From Chryseobacterium viscerum (GTDB taxonomy: Bacteria; Bacteroidota; Bacteroidia; Flavobacteriales; Weeksellaceae), in NCBI RefSeq assembly GCF_025949665.1, contig NZ_JAPDFT010000002.1, positions 1 through 64,000 of the forward strand: a stretch of DNA of 64,000 nucleotides. The letters run 5' to 3'. The notes under the pieces are model-generated. The model searched no databases. It had not been told where the DNA came from and was given only the letters and a program-made list of their open reading frames with translations. Positions 1 to 10,401 of this stretch are shown piece by piece; position 1 is the first letter of the stretch, and each line of letters begins with the position of its first letter. Made by a program: the position numbers and the translations under genes.

Positions 1-212
<212 letters not shown>

Positions 213-353
213 ATGTTTGTCTGACTCACTCAAAGTTTCTTAACGCTTTAGTTTTTCCTTACTTGGTTGTTATATTGTATGTCAATGATCTTTATATCTT
301 CCGCTTTTTAACGAAGCAATCTTTCTGTCAGTGTTGCTCCGTATTTGCGAGTG

Positions 354-385
354 CAAAAGTAAAACTTTATTTTTAATTGACCAAA
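354..385 (-). promoter_or_regulatory. rrn promoter, proximal
   Basis: Read on the minus strand this is TTTG (382-385), a 20-nt spacer, then TACTTTTG (354-361). It matches the Bacteroidota sigma-A pattern TTTG/TAnnTTTG. It lies about 140 nt upstream of the 16S start and points into it. Pattern match only; no transcript data. Confidence 0.6.
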
Positions 386-479
386 TGTTTCTGAAGAAAA
401 TTTTAAAGTTTTTTAAGTAACCTTAATCTCTTCATTAACCTCAATCCATCAACTCCTGCGCTCCCTTTATTTGGGACTG

Positions 480-509
480 CAAAGATACAAACTCTTTTTA
501 ATCTCACAA
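480..509 (-). promoter_or_regulatory. rrn promoter, middle
   Basis: On the minus strand TTG (507-509), a 19-nt spacer and TATCTTTG (480-487), a perfect -7 box for Bacteroidota. It is the second of three promoter-like sequences stacked upstream of the 16S gene. Confidence 0.6.
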
Positions 510-627
510 CTTTTTTTGTCAAAAGTTTTGAAGTTTTTTTTGCTTGTTTCTTTTTGAAGTTTCATAATGTTCCCGCCTATCTAAAGGCTCTTCTGCGCTA
601 CTGTTATACTCTCGTTTTTCAGTGGGG

Positions 628-660
628 CAAAGATAACAACTTATTACTACGCAAAACAAA
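628..660 (-). promoter_or_regulatory. rrn promoter, distal
   Basis: On the minus strand TTTG (657-660), a 21-nt spacer and TATCTTTG (628-635). The -7 box is perfect; the spacer is one base longer than is usual. It would give a leader of about 400 nt before the 16S gene. Confidence 0.5.
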
Positions 661-699
661 CTTATTTAACTTAAATTTTACCGTTTCGTAATATTTAGT

Positions 700-1411
700 C
701 CTAAACCACTGGAAGGCAGTGAGAAAAATTTTAAACATTTGTTTGGAGGGTTGGATGAGGGGGCTGGAGGGTTGGAGAGTTTGAGAGGGTTTTTAGGGTA
801 CGGATACGAGATGCTGGGTGTGGGGTTTAGAATGATCAAAATATACATAATTATTATATAGAATAGCTTTTAAAAGTTTTGGCTTCGGTATAGTCTTTAT
901 AATCATTATTATTCTATATCCCCAGATAGCATTGTCACTCCGTAGAAGTCAGAACAAAACTCTTGTGTAAAATTAAAATAGCAGAAATATAATTCACCTT
1001 AATTAAAATGCTTCGACTCAGCCCAGCATGACACTGCTAATACTAACTGCTAAAAAAAATCTTAAACATTATCCTGTCAGCTTACTTCCTTTAAAGGCCG
1101 TTTGGATTCCTGCGGAATGACACAATGGGAACAGAGGTTTATACTCACTAACCTCCTTACATAAAAATCAGGAAGATGAAAATTCAACACCAATGTTCCT
1201 TTTCTACATAGAAAACCGAAACCCGAAACTCAATAGCCCGAACAACTGTATCCTTCTACCCCGAAATTCATCATTTGTTTCTTCCTTAGCCCCGATAGAA
1301 ATGGTTACCCCGCAGTAAAGGTTGGAGTGTGAGGGGTTTGAGGGTAAAAGTTTTGGGGAAGGGAGAATAAAAAGAAAAATATGAAGTCCTGATGTATTTT
1401 CCGGAGGGAAT
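700..1411. repeat. Gene-free gap with interspersed short repeats
   Basis: No convincing coding frame is present between the rrn leader and cysS. The stretch holds G-rich quasi-repeats at 743-800 and 1321-1346 (GGTTGGAG and GTTTGAGGG words) and REP-like pieces: TGTCACTCCGTAGAAGTC at 933-950, GCTTCGACTCAGCCCAGCAT from 1010 (continuing to 1034), and TTGGATTCCTGCGGAATGAC from 1102. The last two resemble arms of the intergenic palindromes containing 'attccgnaggaat' or 'ttcgact..agcatgaca' that are common in flavobacterial genomes. That resemblance is from memory; the sequence shows only the pieces themselves and the related hairpin at 1419-1458. Confidence 0.55.
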
Positions 1412-1458
1412 AAAAAAACATTCCGTAAGAATCCTATGTTTGGAACTCCTACGGAATG
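1412..1458 (-). terminator. Terminator of cysS, REP-like hairpin
   Basis: CATTCCGTAAGAATCC (1419-1434) pairs imperfectly with GGAACTCCTACGGAATG (1442-1458). On the minus strand the hairpin is followed directly by seven Ts (complement of 1412-1418) and starts about 20 nt past the cysS stop. It fits an intrinsic terminator built from a REP-like palindrome. Confidence 0.7.
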
Positions 1459-1479
1459 GGATAAAACGAAGTTATATTT

Positions 1480-2946
1480 TTAGTTCAGAACGTATGATGT
1501 TCCGTCTCTTCCGTCTTTTAATTCGATACCTTCTGCAAGCAGTTTGTCTCTGATCTGATCTGAAAGGTCAAAATTTTTGGATTTTCTTGCCTGATTTCTC
1601 AATTCGATCAAAACTTTTAAAGTCTGATCCAGTTTTTCATTGTTATTTTCTTCTACGGTCTGTAATCCCAGAACGTCAAAGATAAATGCATTGAGTGTAG
1701 ATTTTAAATCTTCAAGATCTGCAGTTGAAATTGTTTCTTTACCATCATTTAAAGCAAAGATGTATTTCACTGCTTCAAACAGATGAGCAATCAGGATTGG
1801 AGAATTGAAATCATCTGTCAAAGCTTCATATGCTTTATCTTTCCATTCTTTCAGGCTGAAGCTGGATTGCTTTGTATCATCAGGAGTAATTGAATTCAGT
1901 ACTTTCACTGCTTCCATCAGTCTGATAAATCCTTTTTCACTGGCTATCATGGCATCGTTTGAAATATCCAGCACACTTCTGTAATGTGCCTGCAGGAAGC
2001 AAAAACGTACAATTGATGGGTGAAAAGGTTTTTCAAAGAAATCATTGTCTCCGGTAACCAATTGCATAGGAAGGATATAGTTTCCTGTAGATTTACTCAT
2101 ACGCTGAGAATTCATTGTCAACATATTGGCATGCATCCAGTAATTTACCGGTGCAGCATCGTTGCAAGCTTTCCCCTGCGCAATTTCACATTCATGGTGT
2201 GGGAATTTAAGGTCCATTCCTCCTCCATGGATATCGAAGGTTTCACCTAAATACTTCGTACTCATTGCAGTACATTCAAGGTGCCATCCAGGGAATCCTT
2301 CTCCCCAAGGAGAATTCCATCTCATGATGTGAGCCGGCGAGGCTTTTTTCCACAATGCAAAATCCTGTGGGTTTTTCTTTTCTCCCTGCCCGTCAAGGTC
2401 TCTTGTGTTGGCAAAAAGTTCTTCTATATTACGTTTTGAAAGTTCACCATAGTTCAATCCTCTTTTGTTGTATTCTAATACATCAAAATACACTGAACCG
2501 TTGCTTTCGTAAGCAAAGCCTCTTTCAATGAGCTTTTGAGTCAACTCGATCTGTTCTACAATATGCCCTGTAGCTGTAGGCTCAATATTAGGTGGCAAAA
2601 GATTGAACATATCCAATACTTTGTGGAAATCTACTGTATATTTCTGTACAATTTCCATAGGCTCCAGTTTTTCAAGCCTGGTTTGCTTTACGAATCTGTC
2701 ATTATCTACGTTTCCATCATCGGTAAGGTGGCCTGCATCAGTAATATTTCTTACATATCTTACTTTGTATCCCAAATGGATTAAGGTGCGATAGATAAAA
2801 TCGAAGGAAAGGAAGGTTCTTACATTCCCTAAATGCACATTGCTGTACACTGTAGGTCCGCAGACATACATCCCGACATTTCCATCTAAAATAGGTTTGA
2901 ATATTTCTTTTTCCGCTGTAAGGGAGTTATATATTTTTAATTGCAT
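1480..2946 (-). CDS. cysS: Cysteinyl-tRNA synthetase
   Basis: Charges tRNA-Cys with cysteine in the cytoplasm. The 488-residue length is normal for bacterial CysRS. Class I signatures are visible: HLGN at residues 38-41 (the HIGH motif) and RMSKS at 282-286 (the KMSKS motif). The zinc site that selects cysteine is complete: C29 in YVCGPTVY, C225 in [10 protein letters not shown]250 and E254 in [10 protein letters not shown]. It starts with MQLKIYNSL, the usual N-terminus. It lies downstream of folE and a DinB-family gene on the same strand, with a 125-bp gap that contains two copies of AAAGATTCA. A hairpin terminator follows. Confidence 0.97.
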   Translation of the reverse strand: MQLKIYNSLTAEKEIFKPILDGNVGMYVCGPTVYSNVHLGNVRTFLSFDFIYRTLIHLGYKVRYVRNITDAGHLTDDGNVDNDRFVKQTRLEKLEPMEIVQKYTVDFHKVLDMFNLLPPNIEPTATGHIVEQIELTQKLIERGFAYESNGSVYFDVLEYNKRGLNYGELSKRNIEELFANTRDLDGQGEKKNPQDFALWKKASPAHIMRWNSPWGEGFPGWHLECTAMSTKYLGETFDIHGGGMDLKFPHHECEIAQGKACNDAAPVNYWMHANMLTMNSQRMSKSTGNYILPMQLVTGDNDFFEKPFHPSIVRFCFLQAHYRSVLDISNDAMIASEKGFIRLMEAVKVLNSITPDDTKQSSFSLKEWKDKAYEALTDDFNSPILIAHLFEAVKYIFALNDGKETISTADLEDLKSTLNAFIFDVLGLQTVEENNNEKLDQTLKVLIELRNQARKSKNFDLSDQIRDKLLAEGIELKDGRDGTSYVLN

Positions 2947-3071
2947 TTATTTTTAAGTTAAAAGATTCAATGATTTTAAAGATTCAAAAATTAGTTAAAA
3001 AATAATTCTGTCACAACAAATAATTGTTGTGATAAAAATTTTATCTGAAACTTTTTTAAATTTTATCATAA

Positions 3072-3503
3072 TTAAATCGCTTTTAAATGATGCTGTAAAT
3101 GGTCTACATAATCATTAATAATAAACTCCAATGTAAAAACCTGAGGTTCTGTTTTGGTTGTATCACAAGTTCTCTGTAATGCTTCATCGGGAATATTTTC
3201 TACTACATGAACAATCTGATAGTTCAAAGACTTCCACAGATCAATAAGATCCGAAGTAGGAACATTCTGATAGTTCTGAGCTTTTACCCAGATATTCTGA
3301 TCATATACGATATTTTCGTTCTCTTTATATTGAGTGACAACAAATCTACGAATATTTGTAAAAGCACTGTCACAAAGATGTCCTATAATTTCTTTTTTGG
3401 ACCATTTTTCAGGAGCGCTTCTATATGTCCATTCTTCTTCAGGGATGTTTTGAAATCTCTGAAGTTCGGCATCAATAATATTTTTAAGGATTTGGTAGTT
3501 CAT
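3072..3503 (-). CDS. DinB-family putative metal-dependent protein
   Basis: A 143-residue protein of the DinB/YfiT four-helix fold. These proteins bind a metal through three histidines; some are thiol-dependent transferases (bacillithiol, mycothiol), but most have no known reaction. Seen here: the early W-S-K-K-E-I-I-G-H-L-CD segment (first His near residue 41) and the C-terminal DYVDHLQHHL (residues about 131-140), which supply the expected ligands. The start is 3 nt after the folE stop, so it is very likely co-transcribed with folE. The function is not predictable from this neighbourhood. Confidence 0.8.
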   Translation of the reverse strand: MNYQILKNIIDAELQRFQNIPEEEWTYRSAPEKWSKKEIIGHLCDSAFTNIRRFVVTQYKENENIVYDQNIWVKAQNYQNVPTSDLIDLWKSLNYQIVHVVENIPDEALQRTCDTTKTEPQVFTLEFIINDYVDHLQHHLKAI

Positions 3504-3506
3504 TGT

Positions 3507-4175
3507 TTAATAGTCCAGTTTTGCATGGCTTCCTACATAATGCAAGAATTCCTGTCTTGTAATAGGATTCGTTCTGAAAATACCGCTTAGTTCTGCAGTT
3601 ATGGTTGAACTTGCTGTATCTTTTATTCCTCTGCAGTTGACACAAAGGTGTTTTGCATCAATGATACAAGCAACGTCTTTTGTTCCTAAAGCTTCTTTCA
3701 AAGCATCTACAATCTGCATCGTAAGTCTTTCCTGAACCTGCGGTCTTTTCGCGTAGTAATCAACAATTCTATTAATTTTTGAAAGACCTATTACTTCTCC
3801 ATTGGAAATATAAGCTACATGGGCTCTTCCTATGATGGGTAAGAAGTGGTGTTCACAGAAAGAATATACCGTGATATCCTTCTCCACAAGCATCTGACGG
3901 TATTTGTATTTATTGGAGAAAGTGGAAATCCCTGGTTTATTTTCAGGAAGGAGCCCCCCGAAAATCTCGTTCACATACATTTTAGCAACACGTCTTGGAG
4001 AGTCTTTCAGAGAATCATCTGTCATGTCCATTCCTAACGTTTCCATGATTTCGCCAAAAAGCTCAGTAATTTTTTCTATTTTTTCCTGTGGCGATTTATC
4101 AAAAGCATCTTTCCTTATAGGCGTATGTTCTTTTCCAGTGAAAATATCATCGTCGTTATCAGTAAAATCAACCAT
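3507..4175 (-). CDS. folE: GTP cyclohydrolase I
   Basis: Converts GTP to 7,8-dihydroneopterin triphosphate, the first step of tetrahydrofolate synthesis. The 222-residue protein has the zinc ligands C107 and H110 in FCEHHFLP and C178 in HLCVNCRG, and the conserved segment LSKINRIVDYYAKRPQVQER (residues about 131-150). The first 30 residues form an acidic extension outside the catalytic domain. It is the first gene of a likely folE-DinB-cysS unit. Folate made here also serves metF and metH downstream in the window, but they are not in the same operon. Confidence 0.96.
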   Translation of the reverse strand: MVDFTDNDDDIFTGKEHTPIRKDAFDKSPQEKIEKITELFGEIMETLGMDMTDDSLKDSPRRVAKMYVNEIFGGLLPENKPGISTFSNKYKYRQMLVEKDITVYSFCEHHFLPIIGRAHVAYISNGEVIGLSKINRIVDYYAKRPQVQERLTMQIVDALKEALGTKDVACIIDAKHLCVNCRGIKDTASSTITAELSGIFRTNPITRQEFLHYVGSHAKLDY

Positions 4176-4277
4176 TTTTATTTAATTTGCAGCAAAAATA
4201 CGGATAATATCTATTTCTCTATTTCAAATAAGGTGAAAAACATTATCTTTTATAGCCATTTCTGATTAAAAACGCCT

Positions 4278-5429
4278 ATGATAATTGTCGAAGAAGTACA
4301 AAACCGACTCCATAAAAGGGAATTTCTTGAATTCCCGGCACAACTTTACCAACATGACAAAAATTACATCCGCCCTTTAGATAAGCATATTGAGGAAATT
4401 TTTGAGCCTGAAAAGAATAAATTCTTTAAAAACGGCGAGTGTAAAAGATTTCTGTTTAAAAAGAATGACAGGACGGTTGGTAAAGTAGCTGTTTTTATTA
4501 ACCATTGTTATGAGCAAAAGCAACCTACGGGAGGAATTGGTTTTTTCGACTGTATCAATGATCAGGAAACTGCTAATTTTATTTTTGATCATTGTAAAAA
4601 CTGGCTTCAGGAAAAAGGTATGGAAGCTATGGATGGTCCTATCAATTTTGGGGAAAGGGACAAATTCTGGGGACTTTTAATTGAAGGATTTATTGAGCCC
4701 TTGTTTGGAATGAATTACAACTTCCCTTACTACAAAGAACTTTTTGAAAATTATGGGTTTCAGATTTATTTTGAGCAGCTTTGTTTTACCAGACCTGTTT
4801 TTGCTGAAGTTTCACGGATCTTCACGATTGCCCATGAAAAAAACAGAAGAAATCCTGCAATTTCAGCCCAGCCTATGAAAAAGAATAATCTGGCCAAATT
4901 TGCAAAAGATTTCACTGAAGTTTATAATAAAGCATGGGCTTGCCACGGGGAAGGGAAATATCTGGAAGAGGCAAAGGTTTTGAAAATGTTCAATACGATG
5001 AAACCTATTATCAATGAGCATATCTCCTGGTTTGTATATGAAAATGAAAAACCTATTGCCATGTGGCTCAACATTCCGGACCTCAACCAGTGGTTTAAAT
5101 ATTTGAATGGAAAGTTCGGACTTTTTGAAAAGCTCAAGTTCTTGTTTTTAAAACGATTTAAGAAGAATGAGAAAATGGTGGGACTTGTTTTCGGTGTAGT
5201 TCCTGAGTGGCAGAAGAAAGGTATTGACGGATATATGATCTGGGAAGGGACTCAACATTTGAGAAAGCATACAGATTTTAAGATTACAGAACTACAATGG
5301 ATTGGTGATTTTAATCCTAAAATGGTCAAGATTGCAGAAACTCTGGATACCACAGTAACGCGAAAGCTGGCTACGTACCGGTATCTGTTTGACAGAAATA
5401 AAGAGTTTGAAAGACACCCAATTCTTTAG
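4278..5429 (+). CDS. GNAT-like conserved hypothetical protein
   Basis: A 383-residue cytoplasmic protein without signal peptide or membrane helix. The middle and C-terminal parts resemble the acyl-CoA N-acyltransferase fold: an FGVVPEWQKKGIDGYMIWEG segment (about residues 304-323) looks like a motif A (V-x-P-x-x-x-x-x-G), and GPINFGERDKFWGLL is a strongly conserved-looking loop. I recognise it as a type common in Bacteroidota and usually annotated only as N-acetyltransferase or hypothetical. It is transcribed divergently from folE. The substrate is unknown. The next 250 bp hold no gene, only a short GA-rich repeat (5433-5460) and the metF terminator. Confidence 0.7.
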   Translation: MIIVEEVQNRLHKREFLEFPAQLYQHDKNYIRPLDKHIEEIFEPEKNKFFKNGECKRFLFKKNDRTVGKVAVFINHCYEQKQPTGGIGFFDCINDQETANFIFDHCKNWLQEKGMEAMDGPINFGERDKFWGLLIEGFIEPLFGMNYNFPYYKELFENYGFQIYFEQLCFTRPVFAEVSRIFTIAHEKNRRNPAISAQPMKKNNLAKFAKDFTEVYNKAWACHGEGKYLEEAKVLKMFNTMKPIINEHISWFVYENEKPIAMWLNIPDLNQWFKYLNGKFGLFEKLKFLFLKRFKKNEKMVGLVFGVVPEWQKKGIDGYMIWEGTQHLRKHTDFKITELQWIGDFNPKMVKIAETLDTTVTRKLATYRYLFDRNKEFERHPIL

Positions 5430-5640
5430 GGTAAAGAAGATGGCAACTGGAAGATGGAAGTTTATCTTTTCTTGGATGCTTTGGGTTATTTGATGCAAAG
5501 TTTTTATTTACTGACTTTATATTTTTGAGGAAGCAAAGATTGAATCAACTTTATTGATTCTTTCTAAGCGGATGTATAGCCTGTGGCTTATTTAATCCAT
5601 TTTATTTTTAAAAGAAATTCTTTATCAGATTAAAAAATAA

Positions 5641-5666
5641 AAACCCTGCTTTTTACAGCAGGGTTC
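5641..5666 (-). terminator. Terminator of the methionine operon
   Basis: AACCCTGCT (5642-5650) and AGCAGGGTT (5657-5665) form a 9-bp stem with a 6-nt loop. On the minus strand it is followed by a T-rich run (TTTTTATTTTTT). It lies about 20 nt after the metF stop codon. Confidence 0.85.
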
Positions 5667-5686
5667 CTTCATTTTTGGTACTTTTA

Positions 5687-6646
5687 TTAGAATAGCTCAC
5701 CAGCTACTTTTTTGATATTATCACTTTTCCCCATAGAGTAAAAGTGCAGAACAGGAACTCCGAAATCCAGAAGCTCTTTGCATTGTGCAATGGCCCATTC
5801 TACTCCGATCTGCTTTACAGCTTCATTATTTTTTGCATTTTCTACTTCATTGATCAGCTCTTCGGGAAGATCTATTTTGAATACCTGCGGCAGGATTTTC
5901 AAGTGTTTCTTTGTGGCAATAGGTTTAATTCCGGGAATAATCGGAACTGTAATTCCCATTTCTCTTGCTTTCTGAACGAATTCTATGTACTTTTTATTGT
6001 CAAAGAACATTTGGGTAACAATATAATCTGCTCCGGCATCTACTTTTTGTTTCAACCACTTGAGATCATAATTCATGGAAGGGGCTTCCATGTGTTTTTC
6101 AGGATACCCGGCAACGCCAATGCAGAATTTATTCAATTCATCACATGCCTGTTCTTCGTTATGAAGATACCTCCCTCTTCCAAGGTTATTGATCTGATCC
6201 ACAAGATCCATAGCACTAGCATGTCCTCCCTGAGTAGGCTCAAAATACTGATGCCCTTTCATGGCATCTCCTCTTAAAGCCATTACATTATCTATTCCAA
6301 GGTACATACAGTCTACCAGCAGATATTCTGTTTCTTCTTTCGTGAATCCTCCGCAAAGAAGATGGGGAACGGTATCCACGTTATATTTATGTTGAATAGC
6401 AGCACAAATTCCTAAGGTTCCCGGGCGCATTCTTGTAATACGGCGTTCCATAAGACCATTTCCTTTATCCAGATAGATATATTCTTCTCTGGATGTGGTA
6501 ACATCAATGAAAGGTGGCTTGAATTCCATCAACGGATCTATATTGGTATAGAGATCTTCAATCCCGATTCCCTTCTGTGGCGGAACAACTTCTAAGGAGA
6601 ATAAAGTCTTCCCATTTGCGTTTTTAATGTGTTCTGTTATCTTCAT
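5687..6646 (-). CDS. metF: 5,10-methylenetetrahydrofolate reductase
   Basis: FAD-dependent reduction of 5,10-methylene-THF to 5-methyl-THF, the methyl donor for methionine synthase. The 319-residue protein has the family start FSLEVVPPQKG (residues about 16-26, active-site Glu19) and the ALRGD loop (about residues 129-133). It is the last gene of the SAM-riboswitch operon, 24 nt after the gene at 6671-7735, and is followed by a terminator hairpin. Its place next to metH is functionally consistent: it supplies the second substrate of that enzyme. Confidence 0.95.
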   Translation of the reverse strand: MKITEHIKNANGKTLFSLEVVPPQKGIGIEDLYTNIDPLMEFKPPFIDVTTSREEYIYLDKGNGLMERRITRMRPGTLGICAAIQHKYNVDTVPHLLCGGFTKEETEYLLVDCMYLGIDNVMALRGDAMKGHQYFEPTQGGHASAMDLVDQINNLGRGRYLHNEEQACDELNKFCIGVAGYPEKHMEAPSMNYDLKWLKQKVDAGADYIVTQMFFDNKKYIEFVQKAREMGITVPIIPGIKPIATKKHLKILPQVFKIDLPEELINEVENAKNNEAVKQIGVEWAIAQCKELLDFGVPVLHFYSMGKSDNIKKVAGELF

Positions 6647-6670
6647 TCTGTAATTCTTACTTTCTTTGAT

Positions 6671-7735
6671 TTAGTAATATTCAATTATGAATTGTGTTTT
6701 ATTCCTTAATTCTCCGTTTATAATATTACTCATTTCTATCATATTCCCTTTTTCATCATATTTAAAACTATAAACATTTTTCATTTTACCCGGATAAAAG
6801 TTTATCGGGAAATAGGTAGAATAACATGAGCTACAATTGATAGTAACAGATATTACTTTACTGTTTTCCCCATAAAGAATATCGGATGTACTTTCTTTCT
6901 GTTTATTTTTCTCAGAAATTTTATTGATTCTGTTTTTATCATCGTAGGTATATTCTATTTCGCCTTCCTTCGTTTGAGAACCTGCCCCTTCATCTAAAAC
7001 ATAGTTTTCTTTAACCAATTTATGCTGATTGTTGTAAGTGAAAGAATGCTTATTCTTTAAAACACCAAAATAATGAGCCCTTTCTATTGAAATACAATTT
7101 TCATTTCCATCATATGAATACACAACATTTTCTGATTCACGGGTTTGCCCTGGTTGAATCTGCGTCACATAATCAGTATTAATCATACTTGTCAATACAT
7201 TTTTACCATATTTAAACTCACTTTTTCTTTGAATTTTATTATTGAAATATTGTTCTTTTTTTATAATCCTATTATTTTCATAATAAAATTTGGTGACCGT
7301 AGAATCGTTTTTACTTCTAACATATTGATTTTTGATTCTTATCAATTTTCCATCAGGAGTTATTTTTTTTGATATAATAAAATTCTCTATATTATTATTA
7401 TATTCTGTTGTAATTATTTCATTCTTATTTTTAGAGGTTATATATTTTGAACCGCTTTTATAGTTACTTTCTACAACATTTCCGTCTTCTGAATATTGAA
7501 CAGATTGGGAGAGCTGCCCATCTAACAAATAAGTAATTTTTTTAATTTTATTTTTTGAATACCATTCCGGTTCTCTATCCAAAACATAATTAAACAATAA
7601 TGGATTAAAACTTACATCCACCATAGGAATCTGATTATAATTTACATATCCTATAAAATCTTTATCGTTGTATTTTTGGGTATAACTTCGAGTAAAAAAA
7701 AGTAAACAAACCCATATAAGAATATTCTTCTTCAT
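6671..7735 (-). CDS. Secreted YD/MORN-like repeat protein
   Basis: A 354-residue protein with an N-terminal signal peptide (KKNILIWVCLLFFTRSYTQ). The rest is made of short beta-rich units such as 'YxYDxxGNxxEx' and 'FKYGKNVLTS', the type seen in bacterial proteins related to YD or toxin-antitoxin WXG repeats; no enzymatic motif is visible. It lies between metH and metF, only 4 nt downstream of metH, so it must be transcribed with methionine genes although nothing in it suggests a metabolic role. Codon use looks more AT-rich than in metH and metF. It may be a recent insertion into the operon; function unknown. Confidence 0.6.
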   Translation of the reverse strand: MKKNILIWVCLLFFTRSYTQKYNDKDFIGYVNYNQIPMVDVSFNPLLFNYVLDREPEWYSKNKIKKITYLLDGQLSQSVQYSEDGNVVESNYKSGSKYITSKNKNEIITTEYNNNIENFIISKKITPDGKLIRIKNQYVRSKNDSTVTKFYYENNRIIKKEQYFNNKIQRKSEFKYGKNVLTSMINTDYVTQIQPGQTRESENVVYSYDGNENCISIERAHYFGVLKNKHSFTYNNQHKLVKENYVLDEGAGSQTKEGEIEYTYDDKNRINKISEKNKQKESTSDILYGENSKVISVTINCSSCYSTYFPINFYPGKMKNVYSFKYDEKGNMIEMSNIINGELRNKTQFIIEYY

Positions 7736-7739
7736 AATT

Positions 7740-10400
7740 TTAATCTGCTAAATTGGGTGATAACCATTTTCTTGCTTCCTGGATGCTACAACTTCTTCTT
7801 GCTGCATAATCTTCAAGCTGGTCTTCTGTAATTTTTCCTAATCCGAAATATTTGGCATGCGGGCTTCCGAAATAATATCCGGAAACAGATGCTGTTGGGA
7901 ACATGGCTAAGCTTTCTGTAAGGAAAACACCTGTATTTTCTTCTACTTTCAAAAGATCCCAGATGGTTTTCTTTTCCAAATGGTCTGGGCAAGCCGGATA
8001 TCCCGGGGCCGGACGGATTCCTTTGTATTTTTCGGCAATAAGTTCTTCGTTGCTTAAACTTTCCTGATTGGCATATCCCCAGTATTCAGTTCTTACTTTT
8101 TTATGTAAAAATTCGGCATAGGCTTCTGCAAAACGGTCTGCCAGTGCTTTCACCATGATGGAATTGTAATCATCATTGGCTTTTTCGTATTCATTAGACA
8201 ATTCATCGGTTCCAAATCCTGTTGTTACACAGAATGCTCCCACGTAATCAGTTTTTCCAGAACTTTGAGGGGCGATGAAATCACTTAGAGCCAGATAATC
8301 TTTTCCTTTTGATCTCTGAGCCTGCTGTCTAAGGGTTAAAAACTTTGCCTGCTCATTATTATTTTCATCAAAAATTAAGATATCATCAGATTCATTGGAA
8401 TTCGCTTTAAAAATTCCAAAGATTGCTTTTGCTGTCAATAGCTTTTCATCTAAAATCCTTTTTAGAATAACCTGTGCATCTTTAAATAGTTCTTTTGCCT
8501 GAGCACCCACTACCTCATCTTCTAAGATATTTGGATACTTCCCATGGAGATCCCAGCTTCTGAAAAACGGAGACCAGTCTATGAAAGGAAGAAGTTCTCT
8601 CAGATCCTGATTTTCGATAACTTTTATTCCTATCGTATTTGGGGTAAAGATTTCTTCATTTTCCCAGTCAATTTTAAAATGATTTTCTCTTGCTTCTTTG
8701 ATGGAAACATAATCTTTGTCTACCTGTCTGTTCAGGAACTTTTCTCTGAAATCGGAGTAGTCATTCTTTAAATCCGAAACATATTCTTTATTTCTGTCTC
8801 CCAATAATGAGCTAACTACGTTTACGGCTCTTGATGCATCATTCACGTGAACGACTGCATTTTTATATTTTAAATCAATTTTCACAGCGGTATGTGCCTT
8901 TGAAGTTGTAGCACCACCGATTAATAAAGGAAAATCTAAATTTTGTCTCTCTAATTCTGAAGCGATATACACCATTTCATCCAGGCTTGGTGTAATCAGT
9001 CCGCTTAATCCTATAACGTCTACTTTTTCTGCAATAGCTGTCTGGATAATCTTTTCGGCAGGAACCATTACTCCAAGGTCAACAATTTCGTAGTTGTTAC
9101 AACCCAGAACAACACTCACAATATTTTTACCAATATCATGAACGTCTCCTTTTACAGTGGCCATTAAGATCTTTCCATTGGCAGGTTTTGCTCCGTCTTT
9201 TTCAGCTTCAATGAAAGGTTGTAGATAAGCCACAGCTTTTTTCATTACCCTTGCAGACTTAACTACCTGAGGCAGGAACATTTTTCCACTTCCAAATAAA
9301 TCTCCCACTACACCCATTCCGGTCATCAGGTTAATTTCGATAACATGAAGTGGACGTGCGGCTGATTGTCTTGCTTCTTCTACATCTTCTTCAATAAAAC
9401 GATCAATACCTTTTACCAGTGCATAGGTAATTCTTTCCTGCAATGGATTATTTCTCCATTCTAAGTCTTCGGCCTTTTCTTTTTTGACCGATTTGTGTTT
9501 TTCTGAATAGTCAAGAAGTCTTTCTGTAGCATCTTCTCTTTTATCCAGAATTACATCTTCTACAAGCTCCAGTAATTCCTTATTGATTTCATCATACACT
9601 TCCAGCATCGCCGGGTTTACAATACCAATGTTCATTCCTGCCTGAATGGCATGGTAAAGAAAAACAGAGTGCATAGCTTCTCTCACAGTATCATTTCCAC
9701 GGAAAGAGAAGGAAACATTGCTTACTCCCCCACTTACAGAGGCATAAGGAAGATTTTGTCTTACCCAGCGTGTAGCTTCAATAAAGTCGATAGCATTTCT
9801 TCTGTGCTCATCCATTCCCGTTGCCACCGGAAAGATATTCAAATCGAAAATGATATCTTCTGCCGGAAAGCCAAGCTGGTTGACTAATATATCATAAGAC
9901 CGTTTTGAAATTTCAATTCTTCGGTCAAAACTGTCAGCCTGCCCTACCTCATCAAATGCCATTACAATGACTGCCGCTCCATATCTTTTAATGGCTTTGG
10001 CATGTTTGATAAATTCTTCCTCACCTTCTTTTAAACTGATAGAATTGACTACACATTTTCCCTGAGCTACCTGAAGACCTGCTTCAAGAATTTCCCATTT
10101 GGAAGAGTCTACCATGATCGGGATTCTTGCGATATCCGGCTCAGAGGCAATTAAATTCAGAAATTTGATCATTGATGCTTTTCCATCAATCAATCCATCA
10201 TCAAAATTGACATCCAGAATCTGGGCACCTCCTTCTACCTGATGGCGGGCAATATCTAGTGCTTCAGAGAATTTCTCCTCTTTGATCAATCTTAAAAATT
10301 TTTTGGAACCGGCAACGTTAGTCCTTTCACCAACATTGATGAAATTACTCTCCGGTGTTATGATAAGAGGCTCGAGGCCTGATAATCTTAAATATTTCAT
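7740..10400 (-). CDS. metH: Methionine synthase, folate/cobalamin/activation part
   Basis: Cobalamin-dependent methyl transfer from 5-methyl-THF toward homocysteine. At 886 residues it lacks the N-terminal homocysteine domain of a full-length MetH (about 1200 residues). Domains in order: pterin-binding barrel (about 20-290, with [14 protein letters not shown] and the MVDSSKWE loop), cobalamin cap and Rossmann domains (about 320-560) with cobalt ligand H421 in DVHDIG, and the SAM-dependent reactivation domain (about 600-886, with [12 protein letters not shown]). The homocysteine half is encoded separately at 11576-12586, so the two chains must act together. The desaturase gene is inserted between them. 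Split MetH is known in Bacteroidota. Confidence 0.95.
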   Translation of the reverse strand: MKYLRLSGLEPLIITPESNFINVGERTNVAGSKKFLRLIKEEKFSEALDIARHQVEGGAQILDVNFDDGLIDGKASMIKFLNLIASEPDIARIPIMVDSSKWEILEAGLQVAQGKCVVNSISLKEGEEEFIKHAKAIKRYGAAVIVMAFDEVGQADSFDRRIEISKRSYDILVNQLGFPAEDIIFDLNIFPVATGMDEHRRNAIDFIEATRWVRQNLPYASVSGGVSNVSFSFRGNDTVREAMHSVFLYHAIQAGMNIGIVNPAMLEVYDEINKELLELVEDVILDKREDATERLLDYSEKHKSVKKEKAEDLEWRNNPLQERITYALVKGIDRFIEEDVEEARQSAARPLHVIEINLMTGMGVVGDLFGSGKMFLPQVVKSARVMKKAVAYLQPFIEAEKDGAKPANGKILMATVKGDVHDIGKNIVSVVLGCNNYEIVDLGVMVPAEKIIQTAIAEKVDVIGLSGLITPSLDEMVYIASELERQNLDFPLLIGGATTSKAHTAVKIDLKYKNAVVHVNDASRAVNVVSSLLGDRNKEYVSDLKNDYSDFREKFLNRQVDKDYVSIKEARENHFKIDWENEEIFTPNTIGIKVIENQDLRELLPFIDWSPFFRSWDLHGKYPNILEDEVVGAQAKELFKDAQVILKRILDEKLLTAKAIFGIFKANSNESDDILIFDENNNEQAKFLTLRQQAQRSKGKDYLALSDFIAPQSSGKTDYVGAFCVTTGFGTDELSNEYEKANDDYNSIMVKALADRFAEAYAEFLHKKVRTEYWGYANQESLSNEELIAEKYKGIRPAPGYPACPDHLEKKTIWDLLKVEENTGVFLTESLAMFPTASVSGYYFGSPHAKYFGLGKITEDQLEDYAARRSCSIQEARKWLSPNLAD

Positions 10401-10401
10401 T

